Below, one piece after another: positions 52,744-62,264 of a stretch of DNA of 64,000 nt. Both the position numbers and the translations under genes were made by a program. The DNA lies in assembly GCF_004054195.1 (NCBI RefSeq), contig NZ_SBIW01000007.1, positions 1 through 64,000 on the forward strand, in the 5' to 3' direction. Each line of letters starts with the position of its first letter. Position 1 is the stretch's first letter. Source of the stretch: Mucilaginibacter gilvus. GTDB taxonomy: Bacteria > Bacteroidota > Bacteroidia > Sphingobacteriales > Sphingobacteriaceae. The notes beneath the pieces were generated by a model. It was not told where the DNA came from, made no database searches, and saw only the letters and a program-made list of their open reading frames with translations.

Positions 52744-55700
52744 ATGATCGCAGATGTTTTTATAAAACGCCCCGTAACCGCCATTGTAATATCATTGGTG
52801 ATCGTAATAGTGGGCATCCTCTCGATGATGAGCCTGCCGATAGGGCAGTACCCCGAAATTACCCCGCCAACCGTACAGGTAACCGGTAACTATACCGGCG
52901 CCGATGCCTTAACCGTTGAGCAAACCGTTGCTACCCCTGTAGAGGTACAGGTGAACGGAACGCCCGGCATGACCTACCTGCAAAGTAACAGCACTGGTAA
53001 CGGTGCCATGAGCATGACCGTTAACTTTGAAATTGGTACAGATATAAATAACGCCGCGCTTGATGTGCAGAACCGTGTGGGTATTGCGCAGCCAACCCTA
53101 CCGCAAGAGGTGCAGCGCCTTGGTTTAATAGTACGTAAACGTAACCCCAGTATATTAATGCTGGTGGCCATGTTTTCGCCAAATGGCAGCCACGACGTAA
53201 CCTTTACTGACAACTACACCAACGTATTTATAAAGGATGCCTTACTGCGTACCAAAGGTGTGGGCGACGTATTTACCCGTGCCGATGATTTTAGTATGCG
53301 TATTTGGCTGAAGCCCGATAAACTGGCCGCGCTGAATATGACCGCTGCTGATGTTACCGCCGCCCTGCAGGAGCAAAACGCGCAGGTGGCAGCCGGCACA
53401 GTAGGTGCCACGCCGCAAATGAAGGGGCAAACGTTTGAGTACACCGTATTGGTGAAAGGCCGTTTAACCAACATAGCTGAGTTTGAGAATATTGTGGTGA
53501 AAACGCAGCCGGGCACAGGTTCAATAGTGCATTTAAAAGATATTGCCAGGGTAGAGCTGGGCAAATTTAACTACGCGGGTAACTCTTTTGTTGATGGCAA
53601 ACGCGCATCGTATCTGTTGATATACCAGGCGCCGGGCAGTAACGCAATCGAAACAGCCGACAACGTGGTTGCTACCATGGCAGAGCTGAAAAAGTCCTTC
53701 CCTAAGGATATCGACTTCGTGGTTCCCTTTGAATCGGTTACGGTGGTGAAAGTATCGCTTAAAGAGGTGATAGAAACCCTGGTTATTGCGCTTGTGCTGG
53801 TAATCATCGTGGTGTTCCTGTTCCTGCAAAACTGGCGTACCACGCTTATCCCTGTATTGGCTATTCCCGTATCTATTGTGGGTACCTTCATCTTCTTTAT
53901 ACCGCTGCACTTTACTATAAATACGCTAACGCTGTTTGGTTTTGTACTGGCCATAGGTATTGTGGTGGATGATGCCATTGTGGTGGTAGAGGCCGTGCAG
54001 CATTATATGGACGAAAAGGGCATGACCCCGCAGGAAGCTACCAAGCACGCCATGAAGGATATTTCGGCACCGGTTATTGCAATAGCGCTCATATTGGCGG
54101 CGGTGTTTGTGCCGGTAGGCTTTATACCGGGTATAGTAGGGAGGCTTTACCAGCAGTTTGCTATCACTATCGCCATATCAGTATTGATATCGGCTTTCGT
54201 GGCGCTGTCATTAACCCCTGCACTTTGTACTATATTATTGCGCCCGCATAAGATCGACCAGAAATCTAAAGGCTTAAACAGGTTCTTTTATGTATTTAAC
54301 CAATGGTTCGAAAGGGTTACCGGACGTTACCGCAATTCGGTAGATAAGGGGATCAAGCATTCCAAATTTGTTATTATCATCCTTCTATGTATCGTAGTTG
54401 GCACCATATTCCTTTTCAAAAATAAACCCTCGGGTTTTATTCCATTGGAGGATGAAGGGCGTGTTTATGTAACTTACGATTTGCCCGAAGGCTCCTCAAC
54501 CGAGCGTACGGTAGCGGTATTGCACGAGATGATGGACGTGCTTAAAGGTATACCTGCTATTCACCACTTTGCAGCCTTAGGCGGATTGAATGCGGTTAAC
54601 TTTGCCACCAAATCAAACAGTGCCACCATATTTGTCCAGTTGAAGCCATGGGAAGAGCGTGAAAAAAAAGAGGATCAGCTACAAGGCGTTATTGCTACGA
54701 TAACAAAAAAGCTGGCAAGGTTTAAAGAAGCTAACGTGGTGGTTATCTCTCCTCCGGCCATCCCCGGGTTGGGTAACACCGGCGGTTTCTCGTTCATCCT
54801 GCAAGAGAAACAAGCAGGAGGCGATATCAAAAACTTCGAAAAAGTACTTAATAACTTTGTTGGCGCGGTTAACAAGCGCCCGGAGATAGCCCGCGCGTTC
54901 TCGTTCTTCGGCGCACATACACCAGCTTACCAGCTTACCATCGATAGAGAGAAAGCCAAAAAGTTGGGCGTGCAGATATCTGACGTGAACAATGCGCTTC
55001 AAACCTACATGGGTAGCGCTTACGTAAACGATTTTACCATCTACGGACGTAACTTTAGGGTAGTAACCCAGGCCGATACAAACTACCGTACCAATATTCA
55101 AAACATCGGTCAGTATTTTGTGCGCAACTCATCAGGCAGCATGGTTCCGTTAAGTACGTTAACGTCCTATAAATTAATAGAGAACGCGCCATTAATATCG
55201 CATTACAACCTGTTCCGCTCTGCGGAGATAAACGGGGCTACCAAGCCGGGCTATAGTAGCGGCGATGCTATTAAAGCGTTGCAGGAGGTAGCCGCGCAAA
55301 CACTGCCGCAAGGTTACGGCTACGAGTTTTCGGGCCTGAGCCGTGAGGAGTTGTTATCCGGCTCTAAAACCATTTACATATTTGCTTTATCTATAGGCTT
55401 TGTGTTCCTGTTTTTGGCTGCCTTGTATGAAAGTTGGTCGGTACCTTTCTCGGTACTGTTGGCTGTACCTCTGGGGGCCTTTGGCGCGATCTTATTCTTA
55501 TTATTCGATAAAACCCTTACAAACAACGTATACGCGCAAATAGGTTTGATAACGCTGATAGGTTTGGCAGCCAAGAACGCTATCCTGATAGTAGAGTTTG
55601 CCAAGGAACGGGTGGATAGGGGTATGGAGCTGGAAAAGGCCACCCTGGAGGCGGTTAGGTTGCGTTTGCGACCGATCATCATGACCTCGCTGGCCTTTAT

Positions 55701-55923
55701 ATTAGGTGTATTGCCTTTGCTGTTTGCATCGGGCGCAGGTGCCGAAGCTCGTAAAACCATCGGCTTTACCGTATTCGGCGGGATGCTTACGGCAACCTCG
55801 TTGGCTATATTTATAGTGCCGGTGTTGTTTTACATTATTACCAAATTCGCTTACGGTAAAAAGAAACTGGCTGAACTGGAGAAGAATTACAAACCAGACC
55901 CGGAATTAGACCCAGAAGTTTAA
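52744..55923 (+). CDS. RND-family multidrug efflux pump (HAE1/AcrB type)
   Basis: 1,059 residues with the standard 12-helix RND plan: ADVFIKRPVTAIVISLVIVIVG start, GQYPEITPPTVQV, proton-relay helix 4 with GIVVDDAIVVVE, LTPALCTILLRP, and the second half KTIYIFALSIGFVFLFLAALYESWSVPF. Uses proton motive force to export drugs or other hydrophobic compounds. No regulator gene lies next to the operon; it is divergent from the sphingolipid genes. Confidence 0.95.
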   Translation: MIADVFIKRPVTAIVISLVIVIVGILSMMSLPIGQYPEITPPTVQVTGNYTGADALTVEQTVATPVEVQVNGTPGMTYLQSNSTGNGAMSMTVNFEIGTDINNAALDVQNRVGIAQPTLPQEVQRLGLIVRKRNPSILMLVAMFSPNGSHDVTFTDNYTNVFIKDALLRTKGVGDVFTRADDFSMRIWLKPDKLAALNMTAADVTAALQEQNAQVAAGTVGATPQMKGQTFEYTVLVKGRLTNIAEFENIVVKTQPGTGSIVHLKDIARVELGKFNYAGNSFVDGKRASYLLIYQAPGSNAIETADNVVATMAELKKSFPKDIDFVVPFESVTVVKVSLKEVIETLVIALVLVIIVVFLFLQNWRTTLIPVLAIPVSIVGTFIFFIPLHFTINTLTLFGFVLAIGIVVDDAIVVVEAVQHYMDEKGMTPQEATKHAMKDISAPVIAIALILAAVFVPVGFIPGIVGRLYQQFAITIAISVLISAFVALSLTPALCTILLRPHKIDQKSKGLNRFFYVFNQWFERVTGRYRNSVDKGIKHSKFVIIILLCIVVGTIFLFKNKPSGFIPLEDEGRVYVTYDLPEGSSTERTVAVLHEMMDVLKGIPAIHHFAALGGLNAVNFATKSNSATIFVQLKPWEEREKKEDQLQGVIATITKKLARFKEANVVVISPPAIPGLGNTGGFSFILQEKQAGGDIKNFEKVLNNFVGAVNKRPEIARAFSFFGAHTPAYQLTIDREKAKKLGVQISDVNNALQTYMGSAYVNDFTIYGRNFRVVTQADTNYRTNIQNIGQYFVRNSSGSMVPLSTLTSYKLIENAPLISHYNLFRSAEINGATKPGYSSGDAIKALQEVAAQTLPQGYGYEFSGLSREELLSGSKTIYIFALSIGFVFLFLAALYESWSVPFSVLLAVPLGAFGAILFLLFDKTLTNNVYAQIGLITLIGLAAKNAILIVEFAKERVDRGMELEKATLEAVRLRLRPIIMTSLAFILGVLPLLFASGAGAEARKTIGFTVFGGMLTATSLAIFIVPVLFYIITKFAYGKKKLAELEKNYKPDPELDPEV

Positions 55924-55935
55924 TAGACTAATTTG

Positions 55936-55964
55936 AGGCCCCTTACAAAAGGGGCCTTTTTTGT
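55936..55964 (+). terminator. Intrinsic terminator after RND operon
   Basis: AGGCCCC / GGGGCCT with loop TTACAAAA and TTTTTTGTTTTT. Confidence 0.9.
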
Positions 55965-56027
55965 TTTTAATGTTTGCAAAAGTCAATTGTGGCATGAAAA
56001 ACAGATGAAATTCATCCCTCTTAAATC

Positions 56028-56048
56028 ATAGTGTATATAATACACTAT
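56028..56048. promoter_or_regulatory. 21-bp perfect palindrome with TAGTGT-N7-ACACTA core
   Basis: ATAGTGTAT, centre ATA, ATACACTAT. Located ~250 bp upstream of the OmpW-like gene; same half-sites and spacing as 2708-2726. The rest of 55965-56296 is AT-rich without another gene. Confidence 0.45.
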
Positions 56049-56296
56049 ACAGTTTTGTATACTATCAACAACATAAATAGTTAACCTTAACATAATATTC
56101 AACAGTAGTTGGGGCTGCGTATAGTATATCTGGATTACTGTAAAATCTACTGATTATCAATCGTTCAACCTGAAATGAGTGTTGCTGTATATAAGTGGTA
56201 ATGCTTAAGCCAAGTACAAAACTTGGCACAATGGCAAAGTATTTGTTAATGGGGAGGTATCGCAATTTAACAATTGTTTTATTAACAAACACAACA

Positions 56297-56833
56297 ATGA
56301 AAAAAATGACAACTTTAGTAGCAGCAGCATTTACAGCAGCAGCTATATTTTTAGGAACAAATGCTAATGCACAATCAACTCCAAAAAACGCTCTTCGTTT
56401 TGGTATAGGCGTAGAAGGCCTTTTACCAACAGGTAATTTAAAAAACGCATCAAACGTTGGTTTGGGTATCACACCACGTTTACAGTACGGCGTAGCTGAT
56501 AATCTGGCTTTAACTTTAACATCTGGTTTTTACAACTTTTTTGGTAAAGAATTAAGCGGCAGCCCAAGCGTTAAAGTTCCGGCTTACCAAATGGTGCCTT
56601 TAAAAGCTGGTATCAAAGCTTTCGTATCTCAAAATGTTTATTTGAGTGGTGAAGTAGGTGCTGGTTTCGAAACCAAAGAGTACTACGGTAAAAACACTAA
56701 GCTGATCGCATCACCAGGTATCGGTTGGGCTAACCAATCATGGGATATAGGTGCCCGTTACGAAAACTTCTCTGGCCAGAGCAATAACTTCGGTACAATA
56801 GGTTTACGTGTAGCTTACGGTTTCGGTTTGTAA
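56297..56833 (+). CDS. Small outer-membrane beta-barrel protein (OmpW/porin-like)
   Basis: 178 residues from ATG 56297 (signal peptide KKMTTLVAAAFTAAAIFLGTNANAQ-type); the frame is open ~100 bp upstream but without coding character. Eight-strand barrel pattern: LRFGIGVEGLLPTGNL, YGVADNLALTLTSGFYNFF, NVYLSGEVGAGFETKEYYG, GLRVAYGFGL with C-terminal aromatic/Leu. Codon use is strongly AT-ending and uniform, suggesting high expression. Function unknown. Confidence 0.85.
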   Translation: MKKMTTLVAAAFTAAAIFLGTNANAQSTPKNALRFGIGVEGLLPTGNLKNASNVGLGITPRLQYGVADNLALTLTSGFYNFFGKELSGSPSVKVPAYQMVPLKAGIKAFVSQNVYLSGEVGAGFETKEYYGKNTKLIASPGIGWANQSWDIGARYENFSGQSNNFGTIGLRVAYGFGL

Positions 56834-56854
56834 TTACCGCTACTAATCATTATT

Positions 56855-56892
56855 AAAAAACCCCTTTGCCATTTGGCAAAGGGGTTTTTCTT
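56855..56892 (+). terminator. Strong intrinsic terminator after OmpW-like gene
   Basis: AAAAACCCCTTTGCCA / TGGCAAAGGGGTTTTT with a 2-nt apex, then CTTTTT. The A and T flanks could allow use from both strands. Confidence 0.9.
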
Positions 56893-56895
56893 TTT

Positions 56896-56977
56896 GTCGG
56901 AATCAGAATTCGCAAAATTTTAGAATGAGCAGAATGGGGTTAGCTTATTCTGCTCATTCTAAAATTCTGATTCAGAC
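56896..56977. repeat. Long palindromic intergenic repeat, copy 2
   Basis: The left arm GTCGGAATCAGAATT...TTTAGAATGAGCAGAAT pairs with ATTCTGCTCATTCTAAA and AATTCTGATTCAGAC (right end 56977) with a 9-nt insertion in the left arm. The outer arms match copy 1 at 20302. The right arm contains the stop codon of the minus-strand aminotransferase gene. Confidence 0.65.
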
Positions 56978-58165
56978 CAATTTCGCCAGCGCTTCTTTTA
57001 TCCTTCTTACCGCTTCAATCAGTTTATCCTCAGCAGCCGCGTAAGAGATCCGGATAGATTTTTTATCGCCGAACGAATCACCACCTACAGTAGCTACATG
57101 CGCTTCTTCCAAAAGGAAAATGCTTAGCTCGTCAGAATCGTTTATCACTTTACCATTAAAGCTTTTACCAAAGAACGAGGTTACATTCGGGAAGAAATAG
57201 AACGCGCCTTCGGGCAGGTTAACGGTGATGCCCGGAATTTCTTTCAATAAATCATACACGATATCACGACGTTTCTGGAACTGCTCACGCATTTGGTGAA
57301 CGCTTTCCAGTCCGCCGGTGTAAGCGGCAACACCCGCTTTTTGGGTGATAGAGCAGGTACCCGAGGTGATCTGCCCTTGTAACTTATCGCAGGCAGCAGC
57401 AATTTCGCTGTTAGATGCGGTGTAGCCTATCCTCCAGCCTGTCATGGCGAAAGCCTTGCTCCAGCCGTTTACGATGATCACACGGTCTTTAACATAATCG
57501 AATTGGGCGATAGACTCGTGCCCGCCGATAAAGTTGATATGCTCGTAGATCTCATCGCTCAGGATGTAGATCTCGGGGTGTTTTTCAAATACTTTTGCCA
57601 GGCCCTCTAATTCATCCTTACTGTACACGCTACCGGTAGGGTTACATGGTGAGGAGAACATAAACAACTTGGTTTTTGGCGTAATGGCTGCTTCCAGTTG
57701 CTCGGGCGTAATCTTGAAATTTTGCTCAACGGTAGTGTCAATAAAAACACTAACGCCTTCGGCAAGCTTTACAATTTCCGAGTAAGACACCCAGTAAGGG
57801 GTAGGAATAATTACTTCTTCACCGGGATTTACCAAACAAAGTACCGCATTGGCCAAGGCCTGCTTGGCACCAGTAGAAACCACAATTTGAGTGGCAGTAT
57901 AATCAAGGTTGTTTTCGTTCTTCAGTTTGCCAACTACCGCCGCACGTAAGTCGGGATAACCGGCTACCGGGGTATAATAGGTAAAATTCTTATCCATGGC
58001 TGTTTTAGCAGCTTCCTTAATATGCTCGGGCGTATGAAAATCAGGCTCGCCAAAGCTCAGGCTGATCACATCCACACCTTTAGCCGCCAGTTCGCGGCCC
58101 ATTTTTGCCATTTTAATGGTCTGAGATTCCGACAGGTTGTTTATCCTGTTACTTAATGCGCTCAT
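56972..58165 (-). CDS. Pyridoxal-phosphate aminotransferase (aspartate aminotransferase type)
   Basis: 397 residues from ATG 58165; an upstream TTG would add 8 poor residues. Class I fold: VISLSFGEPDFHTPEHI, YTPVAGYPDLR, FSSPCNPTGSVY, and the PLP lysine in VNGWSKAFAMTGWRIGY. The length matches prokaryotic class Ib aspartate/prephenate aminotransferases. Moves the amino group between aspartate and 2-oxoglutarate. Its stop lies inside the palindromic repeat. Confidence 0.9.
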   Translation of the reverse strand: MSALSNRINNLSESQTIKMAKMGRELAAKGVDVISLSFGEPDFHTPEHIKEAAKTAMDKNFTYYTPVAGYPDLRAAVVGKLKNENNLDYTATQIVVSTGAKQALANAVLCLVNPGEEVIIPTPYWVSYSEIVKLAEGVSVFIDTTVEQNFKITPEQLEAAITPKTKLFMFSSPCNPTGSVYSKDELEGLAKVFEKHPEIYILSDEIYEHINFIGGHESIAQFDYVKDRVIIVNGWSKAFAMTGWRIGYTASNSEIAAACDKLQGQITSGTCSITQKAGVAAYTGGLESVHQMREQFQKRRDIVYDLLKEIPGITVNLPEGAFYFFPNVTSFFGKSFNGKVINDSDELSIFLLEEAHVATVGGDSFGDKKSIRISYAAAEDKLIEAVRRIKEALAKLV

Positions 58166-58361
58166 ATTATTTGTGTTATTGCGCGGCAAATATAGAAAAA
58201 ACCTTTACGGATGGGTGACAAGGTGATCAGATTTGACAAATTTTGAAATTGGCAGCCTTTTTAGGCGAGAACCTTAATTATCTTATACTTCACGAGCGCC
58301 GGTAGCTTTCATTTGTGAAATGATGCCTTATTTTTGAATAAAACCTATCACAATAAATTAG

Positions 58362-58877
58362 ATGAAAAAAACCTACTACCTGCTATTATTTGTATTGTCG
58401 CTATCGGCATCCGCCAAGGCCCAAACCGTTGGGTAACCAAAAACCTGGACGCGAAATTCTCGATAAAGTTCCCGTCCGAACCCGAAAAGAGCATTAGGAA
58501 GGGCATAGAGGTTTACACGCTTAGGGCAAAGGATAGTGTTTCATACAGCGCTATTACCATAGATTTTAAATTGGTAGCCAATGTGGATTCGGCCGATTTA
58601 GCGCCTATGAAAGATCAACAAGAATTTGCAGATCAACTGGGGGCAGATTTGGCTTCGGCTAAGAAAAACTACACGTTCGGGAGTGTGACGATAGGGAAAT
58701 GGAAAACCTATACCACCTACAATATGTCCGGCACTGAGAATACAAATAAGAACATGTTGCTAATACACATGATATTGGTGGGTAGCAAATTGTATTCACT
58801 CTCGTGCCGGGTACCTGCTAACATGGTTACCAAAGCCAGCGAAGGTTTTTTTTGGCTCGGTTGAGGTGATGAAGTAA
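58362..58877 (+). pseudogene. Exported protein gene broken by two frameshifts
   Basis: ATG 58362 encodes a good signal peptide (TYYLLLFVLSLSASAKAQ) that hits a stop at 58434. The mature protein continues in the -1 frame (RWVTKNLDAKFSIKFPSEPEKS ... KLYSLSCRVPANMVTKASEG), a restart that would follow from one missing A at 58423-58425. At a T8 run (58846-58853) the frame ends early with WLG; with T7 it would read FFGSVEVMK and stop at 58877. The unbroken protein would be ~171 residues, family unknown. Either a decayed gene or homopolymer sequencing errors. Confidence 0.65.
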
Positions 58878-58998
58878 TAATATTGTTTGTGCCTCGCACC
58901 AGAAAATAGGTGTCCGCCATTGTTGTTAACACACTAATCATGGCGAAAAATGTGGCGTTATGGAGGGCGGGAGAAGGTTTACGTACTTGTGCCCGACA

Positions 58999-59400
58999 TT
59001 AATTAACAACTTCCTTCAACCCTAATCGGTTAAAAACAAGCATAAGCAAAACTGTTACCACAACACCGGCGGTGCCATAAACCGCATCAATAATATCCGG
59101 GGTGTTTAATACAGTAACAAAAATTTCCACCGCAAAATTCATCAAAATTGCAACCAGCCCCAACCAAATTACAAGCTTAAATGGTGCGCCTTGCAATATC
59201 CATATAAACGATACAGTACCCATTAATATGGAGGTGATGATAAAGTTGGAGGTATGAGTAAACACCTCCTGAAAATACTGTTGCACAAAAGGTGTCTTTT
59301 TTACTGATAGCAACAAGATGTTGAATAGCAAGAAGCCCATGAAAACAATTATACCTTTAACACTCGCGATAAATTTAAACGGTGATTTTTTCTCTCCCAT
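58999..59400 (-). CDS. Small four-helix membrane protein, unknown function
   Basis: 133 residues. Four hydrophobic segments (GIIVFMGFLLFNILLLSV, FIITSILMGTVSFIWIL, LVIWLGLVAILMNFAVEIFV, AVYGTAGVVVTVLLMLVF), short basic N-terminus (GEKKSPFKF). No motif recognised. Divergent from the CDF transporter, with a ~180-bp gap. Confidence 0.6.
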   Translation of the reverse strand: MGEKKSPFKFIASVKGIIVFMGFLLFNILLLSVKKTPFVQQYFQEVFTHTSNFIITSILMGTVSFIWILQGAPFKLVIWLGLVAILMNFAVEIFVTVLNTPDIIDAVYGTAGVVVTVLLMLVFNRLGLKEVVN

Positions 59401-59552
59401 ATTTGAGGCTTTGTTACGGCCCGCTGTAACCGAAAGTACGAAATTCTATTATTCCAAATAGAGGAGTAGACGGAATTTATCTTTAGCATCGGGCTAAACC
59501 ATATCCCCACTCAATCGTTACAATTCTCAAAATAGCGAGGAGAAATTTTGTT

Positions 59553-59560
59553 TAAGTTTG
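59553..59560 (+). promoter_or_regulatory. Consensus -7 element (TAAGTTTG) of the CDF-bioA operon
   Basis: Exact TAnnTTTG 22 bp before the TTG start of the transporter, so the mRNA leader is very short. No clear -33 element. Confidence 0.5.
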
Positions 59561-59582
59561 CCCTCTCAAAAAAAGCCGCGTT

Positions 59583-60560
59583 TTGAAGGAACAAAAACAG
59601 ATCATTCTACTATCGCTTGTTACCGGTGCTGTACTGATGGTAATGAAGTTTGGCGCATATTTTTTAACCAACTCCAACTTTGTACTGACCGATGCCGCCG
59701 AAAGTATTGTGAATGTGGTGGCCAGCAGCTTCGCGTTCTACAGCATCTACCTGGCATCGCTGCCACGCGATGAGAACCATCCCTACGGCCATGGTAAGGT
59801 GGAATTTTTTTCGGTATTTATTGAGGGTGCCCTGATAGGCATCGCCGGCGTTATCATCATCCTGAAATCTGTTTACAGTATTTTTAACCCGGAGATCATC
59901 CACGATCTGCTCACGGGTGCCATCATCATCGGCATAACCGGCGCTATCAATGGCGGATTAGGTTATTATATGATCCGTCAGGGAAAATCGTTAAGATCTA
60001 TCACCATAGAGGCAGACGGCAGGCACTTATTAACCGACACGGTTACCAGCGCCGGGTTGGTGGTGGGCTTACTTCTTATTCATTTCACCAATATATTGTG
60101 GCTGGATAGCGTATTATCCATCCTGGTGGCTATCTATATATTATATACGGCTTACAAACTTATCCGGCGCTCGGTGGCTGGGTTAATGGACGAAACAGAT
60201 TTCATCATTGTAAGCGATGTGGTGAAACTATTGGGCGAGAAACGCCGGTACGAGTGGATAGATATTCATAACCTGCGCGCGCAAAAATACGGCAACGAAC
60301 TGCATATAGATTGTCATTTAACGCTGCCCAATTATTTCGACCTGAATAAGGTGCATGCAGAGGTGAAGCTGGTAGAAGTGCTTATAAACCGCGAAGCAGG
60401 GATCCAAACCGAATTGTTCATCCATACCGACCCATGCCTGCCGCTTTGTTGCCACTATTGCAGTATGCCCAATTGCCCCATAAGGTATGAGGCTAAAACG
60501 GAAGAAATAGAATGGACGATGGAGAAGGTTATGCGCAATAAAAAGCATTATGAACAGTAA
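59583..60560 (+). CDS. Cation diffusion facilitator transporter with Cys-rich tail
   Basis: 325 residues, TTG start (the next Met is residue 19; a stop lies 30 bp upstream and no ATG in between). Six membrane helices; metal site residues D37 with E40, and H148-x3-D152 (GRHLLTDTVTS); HPYGHGK (66-72). The cytoplasmic domain (ELHIDCHLTLP) is followed by a Cys/His-rich segment, DPCLPLCCHYCSMPNCP, not usual in CDF proteins. Exports Zn, Fe or Mn; the metal is not decided. Overlaps nudix by 11 bp. Confidence 0.9.
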   Translation: MKEQKQIILLSLVTGAVLMVMKFGAYFLTNSNFVLTDAAESIVNVVASSFAFYSIYLASLPRDENHPYGHGKVEFFSVFIEGALIGIAGVIIILKSVYSIFNPEIIHDLLTGAIIIGITGAINGGLGYYMIRQGKSLRSITIEADGRHLLTDTVTSAGLVVGLLLIHFTNILWLDSVLSILVAIYILYTAYKLIRRSVAGLMDETDFIIVSDVVKLLGEKRRYEWIDIHNLRAQKYGNELHIDCHLTLPNYFDLNKVHAEVKLVEVLINREAGIQTELFIHTDPCLPLCCHYCSMPNCPIRYEAKTEEIEWTMEKVMRNKKHYEQ

Positions 60561-60999
60561 GCAATTTTTCAATGTACGCGTTTACGGGCTGCTGATAAAC
60601 GATAATAACGAGGTTCTGATAAGCGACGAGCAGGAATACGGGATGCGCTTTATCAAGTTCCCCGGCGGCGGTTTAGAGTACGGCGAGGGATTAATCGATG
60701 GCCTGAAACGCGAATTTGTAGAAGAATGCAATACCGAAGTGGAGATCATCAGCCACTTTTACACCACCGATTTCTTCGTAAAATCGGCCTTTAACGATTC
60801 GCAGATCATCAGCGTATACTATATGGTAAGAAATACCTCGCCTTTAAATTTCACAACAAAAACCGCCATATTTGATTTTGATGGACAAGGCGATATCTTG
60901 CAGTCTTTCCGTTGGGTAAAACTGTCGGATCTAACCGCCGATACCTGCACCTTCCCGATAGATCAATACGTTACGGATCTTTTAATAAAATCACTATGA
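60550..60999 (+). CDS. Nudix hydrolase
   Basis: 149 residues. Nudix box at 39-61: GGGLEYGEG..., LKREFVEECNTEV, with all catalytic Glu. Family members hydrolyse nucleoside diphosphate derivatives; substrate not readable. It overlaps the transporter (11 bp) and bioA (ATGA), so translation of the three is coupled. Confidence 0.88.
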   Translation: MNSKQFFNVRVYGLLINDNNEVLISDEQEYGMRFIKFPGGGLEYGEGLIDGLKREFVEECNTEVEIISHFYTTDFFVKSAFNDSQIISVYYMVRNTSPLNFTTKTAIFDFDGQGDILQSFRWVKLSDLTADTCTFPIDQYVTDLLIKSL

Positions 61000-62261
61000 G
61001 TTTGGTTGAACGGGACCTTGCTGTTATATGGCATCCTTATACACAAATGAAAACCGCGCAGCCGCCCATTCCCATTGTTAGGGGCGAGGGCACTTGCTTA
61101 TACGCCGAGGACGGCACCAAATACATCGACGCAGTATCGTCCTGGTGGGTGAATATTCATGGCCATTCGCATCCTTACATCGCTCAAAAGGTATCAGAAC
61201 AACTGCATAAGCTGGAGCACGCTATCTTTGCGGGCTTTACGCACGAAGGAGCGGTACTATTGGCCGAGCGTTTACTGGCTATCCTCCCGTCTAATCAAAA
61301 AAAGGCCTTTTATACCGACGATGGGTCTACAGCGGTAGAGGCGGCCATAAAAATGTGCCTGCAATACTGGCATAATAAAGGGGAACAGCGCACCAAAATA
61401 CTGGCATTTAAAAACGCGTATCATGGCGATACTTTTGGCGCTATGTCGGTAAGTGGCCGGAGCGCTTTTACAGCTGCTTTTGATAGCTTGTTGTTTGAAG
61501 TGGAGTTTATTGATCTGCCGAACGCGGAAAATATAGAGAGTATCAAGTATTTAGTATCAAGTATCAAGACAGAGATCTCCTGCTTCATTTTCGAGCCTTT
61601 AGTGCAAGGTTCGGCGGGGATGGTGATGTATGATGCTGCGTATCTAAATGAACTGATGGCTCATTGCCAGAGTGAAAGCGTACTGCTGATTGCCGACGAG
61701 GTATTCACCGGCTTTGGGCGCACAGGCAAAAATTTTGCTTGCGACCATGTACAGGTTCAGCCCGATATTATATGCTTTTCTAAAGGGCTAACAGGCGGCA
61801 CTATGGCCTTGGGATTAACAACCTGCACACAGGCTATTTATGATGCCTTCCTTTCGGACGACCGGATGAAGACGCTTTTCCACGGGCATTCTTACACCGC
61901 AAACCCGGTGGCCTGCGCGGCGGCATTAGCCAGCCTCGACCTGTTTTTAAAGCCGTCCACTCAACAAAATATCGACAGGATAGCTACTAAACACGCTGCC
62001 TTTGCCGAAACGATAGGCAGCCATCGCTCCATCAAAACCACCCGCCAAACAGGTACCATATTGGCCCTGGAGTGGGAAACGGGCAGCGATACGTCTTATT
62101 TCAACGGCTTGCGCGACAAACTTTATTATTATTTTTTGGGCAAGGGCATTATTCTGCGCCCGCTTGGCAACATTATTTACATTTTACCTCCATATTGCAT
62201 TAGCAATGATGAGCTCGACTATATTTACCAAAGCATTGGGCAGGCGCTCGATGAGATCTAA
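60996..62261 (+). CDS. bioA: Adenosylmethionine-8-amino-7-oxononanoate aminotransferase
   Basis: 421 residues from ATG 60996, which overlaps the Nudix stop; the longer upstream frame runs inside nudix. WHPYTQMK at the start, SSWWVNIHGHSHP, YTDDGSTAVEAAIKM, D234 and PLP lysine K263 (CFSKGLTGG) are BioA hallmarks. Converts KAPA to DAPA in biotin synthesis using S-adenosylmethionine. No other bio gene is visible in the window. Confidence 0.93.
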   Translation: MSLVERDLAVIWHPYTQMKTAQPPIPIVRGEGTCLYAEDGTKYIDAVSSWWVNIHGHSHPYIAQKVSEQLHKLEHAIFAGFTHEGAVLLAERLLAILPSNQKKAFYTDDGSTAVEAAIKMCLQYWHNKGEQRTKILAFKNAYHGDTFGAMSVSGRSAFTAAFDSLLFEVEFIDLPNAENIESIKYLVSSIKTEISCFIFEPLVQGSAGMVMYDAAYLNELMAHCQSESVLLIADEVFTGFGRTGKNFACDHVQVQPDIICFSKGLTGGTMALGLTTCTQAIYDAFLSDDRMKTLFHGHSYTANPVACAAALASLDLFLKPSTQQNIDRIATKHAAFAETIGSHRSIKTTRQTGTILALEWETGSDTSYFNGLRDKLYYYFLGKGIILRPLGNIIYILPPYCISNDELDYIYQSIGQALDEI

Positions 62262-62264
62262 CTT

